Part shown: positions 52,601-64,000 of the stretch, one piece after another
Layout: the number at the start of each line of letters is the position of its first letter
Numbering within the stretch: position 1 is the stretch's first letter
Assembly: GCA_963514095.1 (NCBI GenBank)
Contig: OY741273.1
Location: forward strand, 14,316,718 to 14,380,717
From: Eutrigla gurnardus
Lineage: Eukaryota > Chordata > Actinopteri > Perciformes > Triglidae
Direction of reading: 5' to 3'
Length of the DNA stretch: 64,000 bases
Notes under the pieces: model-generated
Told to the model about the DNA's origin: nothing
Database searches by the model: none
What the model saw: only the letters and a program-made list of their open reading frames with translations
Translations under genes and position numbers: made by a program

Positions 52601-54164
52601 TCCTGGCTTTTGGGGAGCCGCTGGGCATCACTCTCATCGCCATCTCGGCCTTCGGCGCCCTGGTCACCATCGCTGTCGGGGTGAGACACGCCTCCTTGCG
52701 ATGCCGACAAGATCCCTTGTTGCCGAGCTAAAACCTTGTCGTGTTTCACGGTTCTTCTTTGCATCAGGTGGTGTTCGTCGTGCACGGCGGCACCCCTTTG
52801 GTGAAAGCCAACGACGCTCTGCTGAGTTTCACGCTGCTCTTCTCGCTGATAGTGACCTTCCTCTGCTCCATCGTCTTCCTCGGAGAGCCCCAGCACTGGA
52901 GCTGCATGACCAGTCAAGTAGCCCTGGCTCTGGGCTTTGCTCTCTGCCTCTCCTCTATCATGGGTAAGGCAGCCGTGTTGATGCTGAGAGCTCAGGCTCT
53001 GAAGGCGGCCCGTCTCCGAGCCAAAGCAGCTGCCAAAGCTGCTAAGTTGGCCGCAGCTGAGGCGGCAGCCAACGGCGGAAGTCCTGATGTCATTGTCACC
53101 AACACCATCGAGAGCTATGACGCCTGTGCTAACCCTGAAGTCGACAGTCTCACCTGCGCCCACCAGAGGGCGATAGCTGCTGTGGCAACTTTAATCCAAG
53201 TAAATGCATCTTCTCACTCATCTTGCTTGACATCTTTCCTCTGACGGGTTCCTGTAGTACATGTTGCATTCTTCCTCCCAGGCTGTAGCATGCACAGTGT
53301 GGCTCGTCATCCTCCCTCCTCACCCCGTTGAGAACACCTCTGCCCAAAATATCAAGATCATCCTGGAGTGTGACGAAGGCTCCGTGGTCTTCATCTGTTG
53401 CATCTTCGCCTATGACATCCTGCTGGCTCTGCTGGCTTTTGTCTTTGCTTTCATAGCCCGCAAACTGGAGGACCACTTCAGGTAGGAAACACATGAGGTT
53501 TCCCTCTAAGGGGGACATGCTGGAAATACACAATAATGTTTCTGTGTTCTAGTAAAACGGGTTCTGAAATGGACTTTTGTCCAGAAAAAAAGAGAAAACG
53601 TATTGTAGTGCAAAGTTTCGAGGGATTTTTTTACTTCTTTCTACTTACACTTCCTCATCTTCAGGCTTTATGCAGACATCAGCAGTAAATGTGTAAAATT
53701 AGCTGGCACAACCACAGAAAAACACATAATAATCCATGAAATATCAATTTAATGAATTTAATTTCCACCTTTCCCATATTGAGTCTTATATTGAACATTT
53801 CTTTGGACACTTGAGCAGCGTGTTTCTTCCTCTGTCTTCCAGTGAGGCAAAGTGCATGACGTTCGGCATGCTCGTCTTCTTCATCGTGTGGATCTCCTTC
53901 GTCCCGGCGTACCTCAGCACACGTGGCAAATTCATGGTCGCTGTCCAGATTTTTGCCATCTTGGCGTCCAGCTTCGGCTTGCTGACCTGCATCTTCCTGC
54001 CCAAGTGTTACGTCCTCCTGGTCAAACCGGAGCGCAACAGAGAGGAGATGATGAGGCCCCGCGCCAAACCCCGTGATGGGACCCTGACCGGGACCTCGGC
54101 CTCGCTCGCTACAACTGCTACTGAGGTCAATGCTTCGATTGCATCCACTGCTGTTGATGATTAG
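49322..54164 (+). CDS. CaSR/V2R-like class C GPCR with alanine-rich loop
   Basis: Exons: 49322-49545, 50034-50325, 50404-50646, 50730-50921, 51017-51142, 51269-51453, 51564-51684, 51775-52002, 52111-52234, 52520-52680, 52768-53199, 53282-53481, 53843-54164. In frame, 949 aa. Order: signal peptide (about 1-22), Venus-flytrap domain, nine-cysteine domain (CSENCQPGTRKG...), seven-helix region ending FGLLTCIFLPKCYV, short tail. The CaSR amino-acid pocket is kept at a constant offset of +8: Ser155, Thr178 (Ser170 in CaSR), Asp198, Tyr226, Glu305, so an amino-acid-type ligand is likely. Odd points: introns interrupt the 7TM region, which is one exon in CaSR and most V2R genes, and residues 706-766 replace a short ICL2 with an Ala/Lys-rich insert. 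Likely an olfactory (OlfC) or CaSR-type receptor; the exact subfamily is uncertain. Confidence 0.88.
49639..49692 (+). repeat. (TA)n microsatellite, receptor intron 1
   Basis: An almost pure TA run of about 27 units between exons 1 and 2. Confidence 0.93.
52083..52106 (+). repeat. (TG)n run at the receptor exon 9 acceptor
   Basis: A 12-unit TG run is followed by TGCAG and the cysteine-rich-domain exon. This is the third acceptor in the window with this arrangement. Confidence 0.9.
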
Positions 54165-54287
54165 TGGAGCTAAAGAACTACAGTTTGTATGAGCTGTTTA
54201 CACTGTAAACTGAACTTTCCGTATCCATAATAATCTGTCAATGTGATACAAACTCGTGTAACTCTGTTAGCATAATACATTTAATAT

Positions 54288-54293
54288 AATAAA
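54288..54293 (+). terminator. Poly(A) signal of the class C receptor
   Basis: AATAAA 124 bp after the stop codon. A second AATAAA follows near 54319. Confidence 0.55.
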
Positions 54294-54329
54294 CATTATT
54301 TTTTTTTGTTATTGAAGAAATAAATACAT

Positions 54330-56363
54330 GTATGCTCATGTTTGGGTGCTACTTTTATTGCTCTCTGATATTACTGTCTTCCTACAGTTAAGATTATGAC
54401 TGCAGAGGATGCTGTTTCATTGCCATGCTTCCGTGTGGCCACTAGAGGGCCACCAGCTAAATTATAATGTATGGACAATAAGTGTTACATGAGCAGTGCT
54501 AAAGCTGCACTCATTTTTACATTTAATATGTTTTTATACTAAAACAGAACAAATTACTTTAATGTTAATGGGGTTGTCATGGTGACTGAAAATCTAGCAG
54601 CTAAAGAGCCAGACGTTTCCCCTCGGAGCCTAGAAAGTGATGAGAAGTTGAAGGGAAATATGATGCTGCATGAATTTTTCAAATAATATTCAGTTTGAGA
54701 GAATTGAGTTATGCTGGAATACGGGTGATGGATGACTCGGAGTTGACAAGATATGAGAGAGAGAAGCGCAGAACTGTGAAAGAAAAAAGATGTAGTGAAC
54801 ACTAATAAGGCGTGATATGCTGTGACCGTGCACGCTGATACGTTCTCTTGGGGACGGAGCGGTGGAGTAATGTGTTTATGATTTATTGTCAGCTGACGAC
54901 AATCAAGTTAGAATGTGCACACGTGCATCACTGCACAGACGCAGTGCAAATGAGCCTGCGTTGCTTCTGGACCACTTTTGTGATTCGTTTTGAGAAGTTC
55001 TCATCCACTTCATACGCTTGAAGGAGTTTACATCTTCGGTGTGATTGATAGAGAAGCCAACGAGTTGGACTCAATCCAAATGAGCCAAAGAGCCAATGTC
55101 ATGTTTCTATCCAGATAACTTTACAGATGTGAACTGTGTAGGAAACAAGTTACTTTGAAATGCTGGAGACAGAAACTCCCAAGAGGTGGTCCTGCTCTTA
55201 TTTTAGTATTATTGTAGTGGATGGAACATTTCCTTTTCTTGCATTTCTCCACTCAGTTATTCCGATATTTTCTTAATTTGTCACCAGTTCTTACCACTCA
55301 CAGTATCAGCCGAGGTCACCCACGCTGGTGTCGCAGGCAGATTGCTGTAAACGGAGCCTCATCGTCCTCAAACTGCTCACTGTGGATGAACGGTGGTGTT
55401 CATGTGAAAGTTGTACCTCACACTCTTTTGAAGTCCAGATGAATCGCTGTGTAGATCGTTGGGCAATTTGGGCTAATTAATAGTGACAACCTCCCAGCTC
55501 TGAAAAATTAATTTCCATTTTCCCAGATACACACTCTGTTTTCTATATACATAAATCTCAATGAATAAGATGCAGGTTATTTGACTTCAAAGGGGAAAAT
55601 CAATCACCACAGTGTTCTTGTTAGTGCTGAGACGTAGAGATGGAGGGGAGGAACAGACTGTTCAACTGTGTTTCTGAAGTGAAACAAAAGACCTTCACTC
55701 TCTTCAAAACTAAATCTGTCAAAACCGACCTGCAGAGATCCAGAACTGACGGTGGCAGATGTTCTCTTTTGCTCCACATAGTTGTTTCTGGTTCAGTCTG
55801 CATGTGTTTGTGTGTCTGAAGCCACAACGTTACCTGCTTCAAATCTACCGCTAAAATAACCCAGGCTCATCCCGGGAAGCTGAAACTAGGCGAAGAATAA
55901 ACACGACAATGGCATTTATTCATTTATTCACAATACTAATAACTAGTAAACTTGCTTCATGAAGGATTAGGTTTCCTCTGTGATTATCCAAATATAAGCC
56001 TATGACATTTCATGCAAAGGTAAATTATCTAATTATGCATTGAAGATTTTAAGGTGGAAATGATTCTACTCGGCTGTGAGAATGTTTGCAGTAAATGTAA
56101 AATAAGCCTTCTATACACCCATTATAATAAAATAAATGCAAGGATACATCATGCTCTGCTACTGCAGAGAGGGATGTATAGGTGGAGGGTTTTAAAGTTC
56201 TCATTAAAGTACGCACAAATGTATAATTAACATTACCATACTGATAATGAAGCATTAAGCCGATTACCTGAGAACAATCTGAAAGGCAGAACCTCATTCA
56301 TATAAATGCATGCAGCATCTACTTAAAATGAATCATAGTGCAATCTAACACTACCACTGTGCA

Positions 56364-56401
<38 letters not shown>

Positions 56402-58190
56402 CTGTGTATCAGTTTGCGTCTAAGCAGGGATTCAGGATAAACTACTTGAATGACTAATTTTATCCACGCTTGAGTTTCTCTCTTAGTGACGACAACAGGA
56501 CAGAGAAGTCGGGTTCACGTTGCCTGAAGAAGATCGTTGGGCAGCGACAACATCCAGACGAAGTCCGATATGCAACGTTACCTGCAATCTCTGCCAGGTG
56601 ATGTATTTCTAATATTCCACGGGTTTATTGTAGTATCAGCAGAGCGGGAGCTTTCAGTGACATGGTCTTCAAAGACACAGCAAACTGCAGACCGCCAGCA
56701 CACTTCCAGTGCAACTTAGCTGTCGACCACAGGTCCTTTGATACTGTAGAGTCAGCACTGACCCCAACCCCCCCCCCCACCCTAGGCCCTGGAGAAACCT
56801 CCTGTGAGCTTTCAGGGTCTCATTACCCGTCTAAATAATTCAGGGCTGACACTCCATCGCTGATCTATTCACTTAACCTTTGAGGACACCAACCTGTGGG
56901 TGACTGCTTAGATATCAGCAGGATCCTCAGACCACACAGCTTGACCAGCCAGAGAACGTGGAGTCTCAGACGACCTCCATCTGTTGGTCGAACTGTGTGG
57001 AGGCCAGTTATGGATGATATGAGGGTTTTAGCTCACGTTGGCAACTCTGTCCATTGGATTGGATTGGCATCCCAACTCATTGGATATCATTATTTTAGCT
57101 AAACCCACTGGTTAGTCCTCTTTGTAAAAGCCCTGCATTGTTAAAAACATAGCATAATGGTTTCAAAATACAAAACAAGCACGCCGCTAAATACTGAGAC
57201 TCTGCTTCATAAGACATGAACAATGCTGCTTCTTCCTGTCTTCCATGTATCATCAGATGTCGATGATGCTGACATAGAGCTTTAGCCTCAGTCTTTCAGC
57301 ATGATATGGTACATGCAGCCATTAAAAGCATATTTAAAGGACCAGTGTGCAGGATTGAGGGGGGTCCGTTTGCTTGAACACTTAAATTCCGTGAGTGACT
57401 TTAGTGAGCTTCAACAAATAAGACCTCATTGACATTTCTGTCACCTTTGCAGTTAAACAGAAGACGATCTGAGTATTAAAATGCAACGCTCCCCCAACAA
57501 AGCTCGCTCTCATCCTTTGGTTTGTGCAAGTTAGCCAGCACTTTGCTTCGACAGCTTTTATAATAGACAAACTCTCTCCTTCCTCCTCCCCCCTCCTGAT
57601 ATCAGACTGACTATGGACTTCTCTTTGTAATCCACTAGACTTGTGTGAAGTCAGGTGGTGAAGGGTCTCATCGGCCCCCTGCTCTCCTGCAGTCCCTGAG
57701 TCCGTGAGTTAGCATCTCATCAGCATGCAATCCCTCTCCACCACACAAACGATGATTGAATGCATGCATCTCCTGGGTCCTTCCACTCACCTTCAGTTAA
57801 TATACTGTCCCTCCCCCCCTCTTTGCAGTGCTTTTGCTTTTTGCTCTCTAGAACTCAAAGTCTGCTTGGAAGTTGTCAGGAAGAAATCCATACAGGTTCC
57901 CGGGTGTTTGTTTGAGTTGAAACTTCCAGTGGAACAAACACACACAAATGGAAACGGGCTGAAACACAAAACCCCACACAAAGAATTATATACATTCAAG
58001 CCAGTCAGATAGTTTCTCTGTCTGGAGTCTGATGACACAGGGAATGGTGTTAAGGAGGACTTAAGACTCTGAAACGGTCCTGGAGGAGTGTAAATATAGA
58101 GCTGTCACTGATACCAACCATGCAAATAAAAACAGACGCAGGAAGCAATAGAAGAACACGTTTCCTCTCATTTTGTCTGCATGATTTCTT
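54330..58190. other. Intergenic between the class C receptor and kcnab1
   Basis: No coding exon or RNA gene was recognised. A (TG)n microsatellite is at 56365-56400 and a C run at about 56770-56779. The rest is moderately AT-rich unique-looking DNA. Confidence 0.5.
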
Positions 58191-58199
58191 CTTATTTTG

Positions 58200-58480
58200 T
58201 TAGTTGGCCTACCCATTGTTGGTTTTCTTTTTATCTTTTGAAACAGCCAATCAGAGAGGACGACACCCCGCTAGCATGATTAAATATTCAATATTGTATA
58301 AAAGATTGGGTCAGGGAAGATATAGTGATCAGACTTCGTGAACTGCTGGACTTTGTTGTTCGTCAGGGAAACATAGTCAGACCCAGACCTGTAACCAGTG
58401 CGACTTCGCTGTTTCTTCAATAAAGCTGACTTAGAACCTAAATAACTGCTCTTATAGCTTCATTTTGAACACAACAAAAC
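58200..58480 (+). mobile_element. Possible solo LTR of a retroelement
   Basis: A compact promoter-plus-poly(A) arrangement: CCAAT at 58247-58251, TATAAAA at 58297-58303, then AATAAA at 58419-58424 only 116 bp downstream, followed by a T-rich stretch. This spacing is typical of the U3-R-U5 layout of an LTR. No gag/pol or second LTR is seen, and terminal TG...CA ends with a target duplication could not be fixed. It may instead be an unrelated short transcription unit. Confidence 0.35.
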
Positions 58481-59206
58481 ACTCTTCCCATTTTTATTTG
58501 TTGAGTGGTCAACGGGTCTTAAGATAAAAAAAAAAAACATTTTCACAATCCACACATTGTTGGTCCAATGCAAGGAAACATTTTATATTGAACATAAAAA
58601 ATATCACATCATCAAAAGATTATTATATATTTTAGAGCAATAATGATGATTTGATTATTTAAAGATATACTATTGTTCTATTGATCCTAAGTAAGATGAG
58701 AATGCATGCTGCTCTTCCCTCTGATTTTTCGTTCTTCTTACTTTGTTTCAGTTAGATCTTCTTCTCGCTGCCTTTTTCTGGTGACATCTTGGGCGTGTGC
58801 CAGGGCATTTGCACATGGCACAACACCAGCCCTTATATAGTGTTTAGGCGGCCATTTCCCATGCTAATAATAAACAATAGGCCACATGCCTCCAATTAAT
58901 TCACCTTTCAGCACGCCTTAGAGTAGATTTGGATGGTGAAGAACGTTCGGTGCATCTGGAGTTCACTTTATTTTTTCTCTTAACAGAAAATTTTGCGAAA
59001 TGTAAGCGAATGTTGCTGCATGAGGCCCATCATGTGTGTGCTGTTGCACATGTGGTGTGTTTATTGTCTAAATCTACATTTTTTTTTATCTTCTGTTACT
59101 GCTTACACTTTGCTTGTTTCTGTGGATTGCCTGTGCTCACACGCATGCAGTCTGTGTGCATATTCATATTATGTCTTATACATTGTTTTAGCACCGTCAT
59201 ATCTGC

Positions 59207-59210
<4 letters not shown>

Positions 59211-59246
<36 letters not shown>
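59211..59246 (+). repeat. (TG)n microsatellite
   Basis: An 18-unit TG run about 400 bp upstream of the kcnab1 start codon. Confidence 0.93.
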
Positions 59247-59250
<4 letters not shown>

Positions 59251-59647
59251 AGATGTTGAATACGCATTGTCGACACCCTGGTATGTTTCGCTCCCTCCTT
59301 TTAGGCCAGGGCTGTCTGTGGCGAGACAAGGAAACCAGGATCCTGTTTCAGGCTGGATGAGCCTATAAGAGACTAGAGAGCACACTTGCACAGACAGACA
59401 GATTATAAAGACACTGAGAGACGGACAGAACTCAGGATACACAGATAGGAGCTGAAAACATAATGTAGAGCGTTTGAGAAGCGTGGAAGGTCCCCCCAAC
59501 AAGTAGAGAGAAGAAGCTTTCCTTGGACGTGCATCCCTCTCTGACGTGACACAGTCAAAAAGAAGGGCTGGGGAAACCTGCAGCTCCTCCTGTTCACCTT
59601 GCTCTCTGAACTCTGCCCTTGAGGGGAGGGGGCCACCCTCTGGGGCC

Positions 59648-59916
59648 ATGCTAGCCGCCCGGAGCAGCGGAGGGGGGGTCGGGGGTGGCCACCAGCCGCA
59701 CCACCCGCACCGCAAGCACTCGGTGGCCTCTCTCAGTGGGACGAAAGCCCATCGCAGCCAGGATGCCAAGCGGCCGTCCTCCTCCTCCGGGAAGCAGACG
59801 GGGCAGCACAGACACAAGGCGGCGCTTATCAGAGAGATGGAGACCAACTGGTATCTGAAAATGTTTGGACTGGGCAAAGAGGACACAGTCGCACATAAGA
59901 CTGGCATGCCCTACAG
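59648..59916 (+). CDS. kcnab1: Kv channel beta-1 subunit, first coding exon (partial gene)
   Basis: 89 codons plus two bases, from the ATG at 59648 to a GT donor after 59916. The product begins MLAARSS, then a Gly/His-rich and basic linker, and ends LIREMETNWYLKMF...TGMPYR. The human long isoform often called Kv-beta1.3 begins MLAARTG and ends its variable exon with LREVEMNWYLKL...TGMPHR, so this is the matching alternative first exon. In that isoform the N-terminus acts as a tethered inactivation gate for Kv1 channels, with Arg5 contacting PIP2; Arg5 is kept here. The aldo-keto-reductase core exons are outside the window. Neighbouring slc33a1 and gmps support the identification, as in human 3q25. 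Confidence 0.87.
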
Positions 59917-59927
59917 GTCAGTTGTGA

Positions 59928-59969
<42 letters not shown>

Positions 59970-60049
59970 TTAAAAAGTGCCCGTGCAGCCACACTTGACA
60001 GTGCAAACAGAAAGAAGGTTTAATGTTTGGTACAGATCTGCTTGTTAAG

Positions 60050-60105
<56 letters not shown>

Positions 60106-61522
60106 GCATGTGTGTGCAACACATACGCGGCGTGTGCAGGTATGCTGTGTTTCTGGGCCGGACCATCAGTGCCATCTGTTGATGAGTTGTCCTCCTCCCG
60201 TCATATCATTTCATTTGTGAGCATTGTGTGTCACGGGAGTCACGCTGGTCCTGAGGATCTCTGGCTTAGAGTTGTGTCACCTGATCCGGCCCTAATGCTA
60301 ATAGCCAGCATCTGTCTTACCGCATTAGACCATGTTGACGTCCTCCAATGCCATGGCGACAAAACACATGGAGGCTGGAGGGAGCGATCTGATTCTGGTG
60401 TGACCGACAGACGGAAAGCACCGATGGCGTGAGAATGTTGGTGTGGTGGTGATCTTGTGTTCCCATCTCCTCCCTTTCTCCGTCTCCTCTTCTTTTTCTC
60501 ACACATGGATATTTTCAGCGTTGGGTTACCGCCTCTCCCCCTTCTTTCTTGCCACGTCTGTCTCTCTGCTCTGCTTTTTTTGTTGCTAAATGCCTAATCT
60601 GTCTTCGCCCCATTCCAATCATTCAAGCCTAAGCTCCACATTCATAGGTCTTTATTCCAGCCTTCCTCCTTCACTCTTATCTCCCCTCCTCTCTTTCCCC
60701 TCTTTATTCTACGGGCTCCCTGCTGGTTTGGTGCTCTGTTCACTTTCTAATTTAGAAAAAACAAAGCAGAGCAAAGACAAGACACTAGGATGATTAAGAG
60801 CAAAGGGTGCAGCGAGGTCTCCCGAATAATGAAAGGATCCATTTATTTCACGGAGCGCCAAAAGCAGAAGATCTTATAATTCAAATGGATTTCTATAATC
60901 CAAACTTGCTTGTTATTCAGACACCATAACTGACAGGAGCAACTATTTCTAGCTGCTAGTATGAAGAGTTATAAGTGAGTACTGTCTCACTCTCAAACAA
61001 AGAAATAATGCTTGTAGCCTGTTAAACGAGAAAAAAAAAAACGTGACTCAACAAGTGGAGTCCCTTGTCAAATCAAAAAGCATGTCAACGTTGACCTGCC
61101 ACATGTTGCGTCTAATGTTTTTTAGGAGTTGGCGACGTGTTAGTGGTTGTTGCACAGTCGTCCTTATTTACGGGCTCATAAAGATATGATGACAGCCTCT
61201 TGGGGCTCCGCTGACAGGCTAACAGGTGGAGGGTGGAGGGTGTCGCCTGGTGTGTGTGCGTGAGTTTAATAGGTATGTTTCCAAAGTGATGAGCTCAGTG
61301 GAAGATCCAATAAAAAAAATGACTACGTGCGAATCCCCATAAGATTAGCACGACCTTCACCGCACACAGGGAACAAAAAAACCCCCACATTATAATGAAT
61401 CCCCTCTGGAGGATCAATACTGATCATTAGGGTCTGATCACTGGAACTCCATTAATATAACAGGGAGGCAGTCTGCTGCTTGAACGTCTCAGTCTGACCT
61501 AGAAAAGATGTGACCATGAGAT

Positions 61523-61564
<42 letters not shown>

Positions 61565-63480
61565 CACACCCTGTTGTGGTTGCCAAGCAGCAGGCGATGG
61601 TTAGATATCTCCTCTGTCATTTGAATCACAACAATTGCTATAATTCTTTAACTCTTCAGTGATTCCTCCTAAAAAGTGGGGCAGAATTTCACTGCAGGAA
61701 TCCCAGACATCTAGAGCTGAGCTAAAAATAGCCCCCCAAAGATGCATGTTGTTTACTCCACTCCATGTGCTTTTGATACAGTATTTGAAATATTCCTTCT
61801 CTTAATTGTCTTTAATTTAATGAATGTATGCTGCCTTACGCGATCAAGGTAACTGTATTTGATTTTCTATAACTGGCAAAAAAACTCAAACTCAAAGGGA
61901 CTGATTTTATTGCCCATCAGAAATCTTCTAATATGTTTGATTAAGAAATCATCAAATCTTGGAGAATAAAATAAAAATATTTTTATAAAGAAGAATATGA
62001 ACTGTGATAGACTTGCCTTTAGAACAGCTTCAAGCTGCAATCAACTCTGAAAGTTGCCAACAAGCTAGAATTCTTTTCTCATATTTGTGTTTTTGCCAAC
62101 AAATCGTATCTTCGGACTTTCATGTCTGTTGTTTTGCTATTCCATAAAGACTTGAGAAGATTTGGTGCACACAGAAACAGAAAGCATGCAAGGCAACTTT
62201 GGTTGGTTAAATAATAATAATAATGTTTACGTTTTTATATTCATGCTATTTTGCAGCAGGTTGCAGCAGAAAGAATAAGGCTGAAATGTAATAATTTTGC
62301 CAGAGGAACGAATAAACATTTATTTATTTATTGGAATGTTGGAAAATTTTATGGAATACCCAAACAAGTAATTATGGTTAATTATTCATTATTAACCAAT
62401 TAATTTGCACATTCATAAAGTCATGATTAATTGTCAGCTGTCGTTCCCGCATTAGGCAGTTTGAACCGTTCCTCCTTATATTTGTCTAAAATCATAGCTT
62501 TCTCTTGGTTTATGAAATATGCTGCTCTGCTTCCGTGCGAACGCGCTCACACTCAGCCGGAGGAACCCTGGGTATTCTTATATTACACATGTCCCTCCCA
62601 CTCTTGGCCAGAGACAAAGGTGTGGCAACACGATGAACAAAACACATGTTACAGCTGAGCTTGATGGATGAAGCATGAAAGTGCTGCCAGGATTAGCGGT
62701 TTGATTCACACAGCATGACCTTTGCCTGATAACAGTATCCTCACACTTTCTGATGTCACAAAATACACATCCATAATGTTTTTATTTATCTCCTCAGTTC
62801 ATCTTTTAAACCCTTTTAGATGATTAAAATAACAATGAAATAAGAGAAGCTGAAATGTTGATTATGCAATACCTTGGTGTATAGTCCATATATTTTGTAC
62901 AGTCAGTGTAATATAATGTTGTCATCATGGCTTTGTTCTCACTCAGCTTGAAGTGGGTTTCGATTTTCAGTGGTTGTAACAATGGGATTTATTGGAGTAT
63001 GTAGGCCAACGCACTGGTGTTAAACAGGAGCAGGACGCTCCCTCAGGGCCCGAGACTCATCACTGGCATATTATTGCTGCCATAGAATCAGACGCCATAG
63101 AAAGAGCTTTCTTGTTAAAGCAAACAACGCAGAAATATTGTTTTATACACTGCAATTCACTAGTGAGAGGTTACAACATGAACATGAATTTCACTCATTT
63201 CATCTTTCATTTTTTAATTCATCCTCACAAGAAAGTTGCACATTGTTGCTCTGTGGCGTGCTGCTCTGCTTGTTGTGTTTCTATCACGCTGTGCACCACT
63301 GGATCATTATCAGACTTTTGCGATTATTGTAAAGGGATTCGCTCACTGGAAGGAGTGCATGTGGGAGTGGACGCGACGAAAACATGAGAGAGGCAGAGGA
63401 AGATGGTTAATTAGTCTCAGGGAGCACGGAGTGATGGAAACATTCAGAATGTAAACAGCAGACGGGAAGAGGAGGTGAGG
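59917..63480 (+). other. kcnab1 first intron (part)
   Basis: No further kcnab1 exon was found. Microsatellites: (GA)n at 59943-59969, (CA)n at 60052-60098 and 61525-61570. The rest is AT-rich with no recognised gene. Other kcnab1 first exons, known in mammals, were not seen. Confidence 0.55.
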
Positions 63481-63555
63481 AAGGGGAGAGCATATTCCTC
63501 TCTAATAATACATGACGGCCATACTCATTGACATAACAGACAACTGGACCCCCAA

Positions 63556-64000
63556 ACTGACCTCTCCCTTCTCTCTCCCCTCCCTCCCTCCCTCCCTCCC
63601 TCCCCCCTTCAACCCCACTCTCTCCCCAATCTCTCCCCACTCTCTCCCCTCCCTCCCTCCCCCCTTCAACCCCACTCTCTCCCCAATCTCTCCCCATTCT
63701 CTCCCCACTCTCTCCCCTCTCTCTCCCCTTTCTCTCCCACTCTCTCCCCTCTCTCTCCCCTTTCTCTCCCACTCTCTCCCCTCTCTCTCCCCATTCTCTC
63801 CCCACTCTCTCCCCTCTCTCTCCCCTTTCTCTCCCACTCTCTCCCCTTTCTCTCCCTCTCTCTTCCCTCTCTCTCCCCACTCTCTCCCCTCTCCCTCCCT
63901 CTCTCTTCCCTCTCTCTCCCCTCTCCCTCCCCTCTCCCTCCCCCTCTCTCCCCTCTCTTCCCCCCTCTCTCCCCTCTCCCTCCCCCTCTCCCTCCCCTCT
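63556..64000 (+). repeat. Polypyrimidine CT-rich array running off the window
   Basis: More than 440 bp of almost pure C/T on this strand, made of CTCTCCCC, CCCT and TTTCTCTCCC units. Some longer units repeat; for example a block with CCCTTCAACCCCACTC recurs at a spacing of 57 bp (63608 and 63665). It extends past the window. The Arg/Glu/Gly-rich frames on the minus strand are artefacts. Confidence 0.93.

Noticed and set aside
52474..53163. 229-codon minus-strand frame opposite the class C receptor
   Set aside because: It is a shadow of the GC-rich receptor exons 10 and 11 and has no independent evidence.
63407..63880. 157-codon Arg/Glu/Gly-rich frame on the minus strand
   Set aside because: It is a translation of the CT-rich array and has no start context or domain.

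Overview
The window is nuclear DNA from a bony fish, most likely a percomorph teleost. The evidence is intron-split vertebrate genes with short introns, very abundant (TG)n/(CA)n microsatellites, a Tc1-type transposon, and a tRNA-headed SINE of a kind I know from percomorph genomes. Seven protein-coding genes and one microRNA could be read exon by exon, with every junction checked for frame.

Layout. (1) 410-11243 (+): vmp1, ER autophagy scramblase, 11 coding exons, 405 aa. (2) 12474-12560 (+): mir21, with the mature 5p sequence intact. (3) 13083-15591 (-): tubd1, delta-tubulin, 8 exons, 443 aa. (4) 16617-24163 (+): rps6kb1, p70 S6 kinase 1, 15 exons, 505 aa, with a 115-bp TG run in intron 4 and an 18-bp/90-bp minisatellite filling intron 5. 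(5) 27235-31815 (-): slc33a1, ER acetyl-CoA transporter, 8 exons, 549 aa. Its intron 6 holds a complete 1637-bp Tc1/mariner element with an open 344-aa DD34E transposase. (6) 36536-45830 (+): gmps, GMP synthase, 16 exons, 690 aa. (7) 49322-54164 (+): a CaSR/V2R-like class C receptor of 949 aa in 13 exons, with an intron-split 7TM region and an alanine-rich expansion of intracellular loop 2. (8) 59648-59916 (+): a first exon of kcnab1 (Kv channel beta-1, the MLAAR-type N-terminus). The rest of that gene lies beyond the window.

Context. vmp1-mir21-tubd1-rps6kb1 matches the block on human 17q23. slc33a1-gmps-kcnab1 matches human 3q25. Here the two blocks abut across 24.2-27.2 kb, and the class C receptor sits between gmps and kcnab1. 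These genes do not form one pathway; the arrangement is conserved synteny plus a lineage-specific junction. Two local relations matter functionally. mir21 lies inside the transcribed 3' flank of vmp1, ahead of the first canonical poly(A) signal. tubd1 and rps6kb1 are divergent across a 1-kb promoter interval.

The most unusual items are the class C receptor, the candidate separate mir21 promoter in vmp1 intron 9, the apparently intact transposon, and the higher-order minisatellite next to a splice acceptor. Exon boundaries were assigned by eye from consensus sites, frame and family knowledge. No alignment or search was run.
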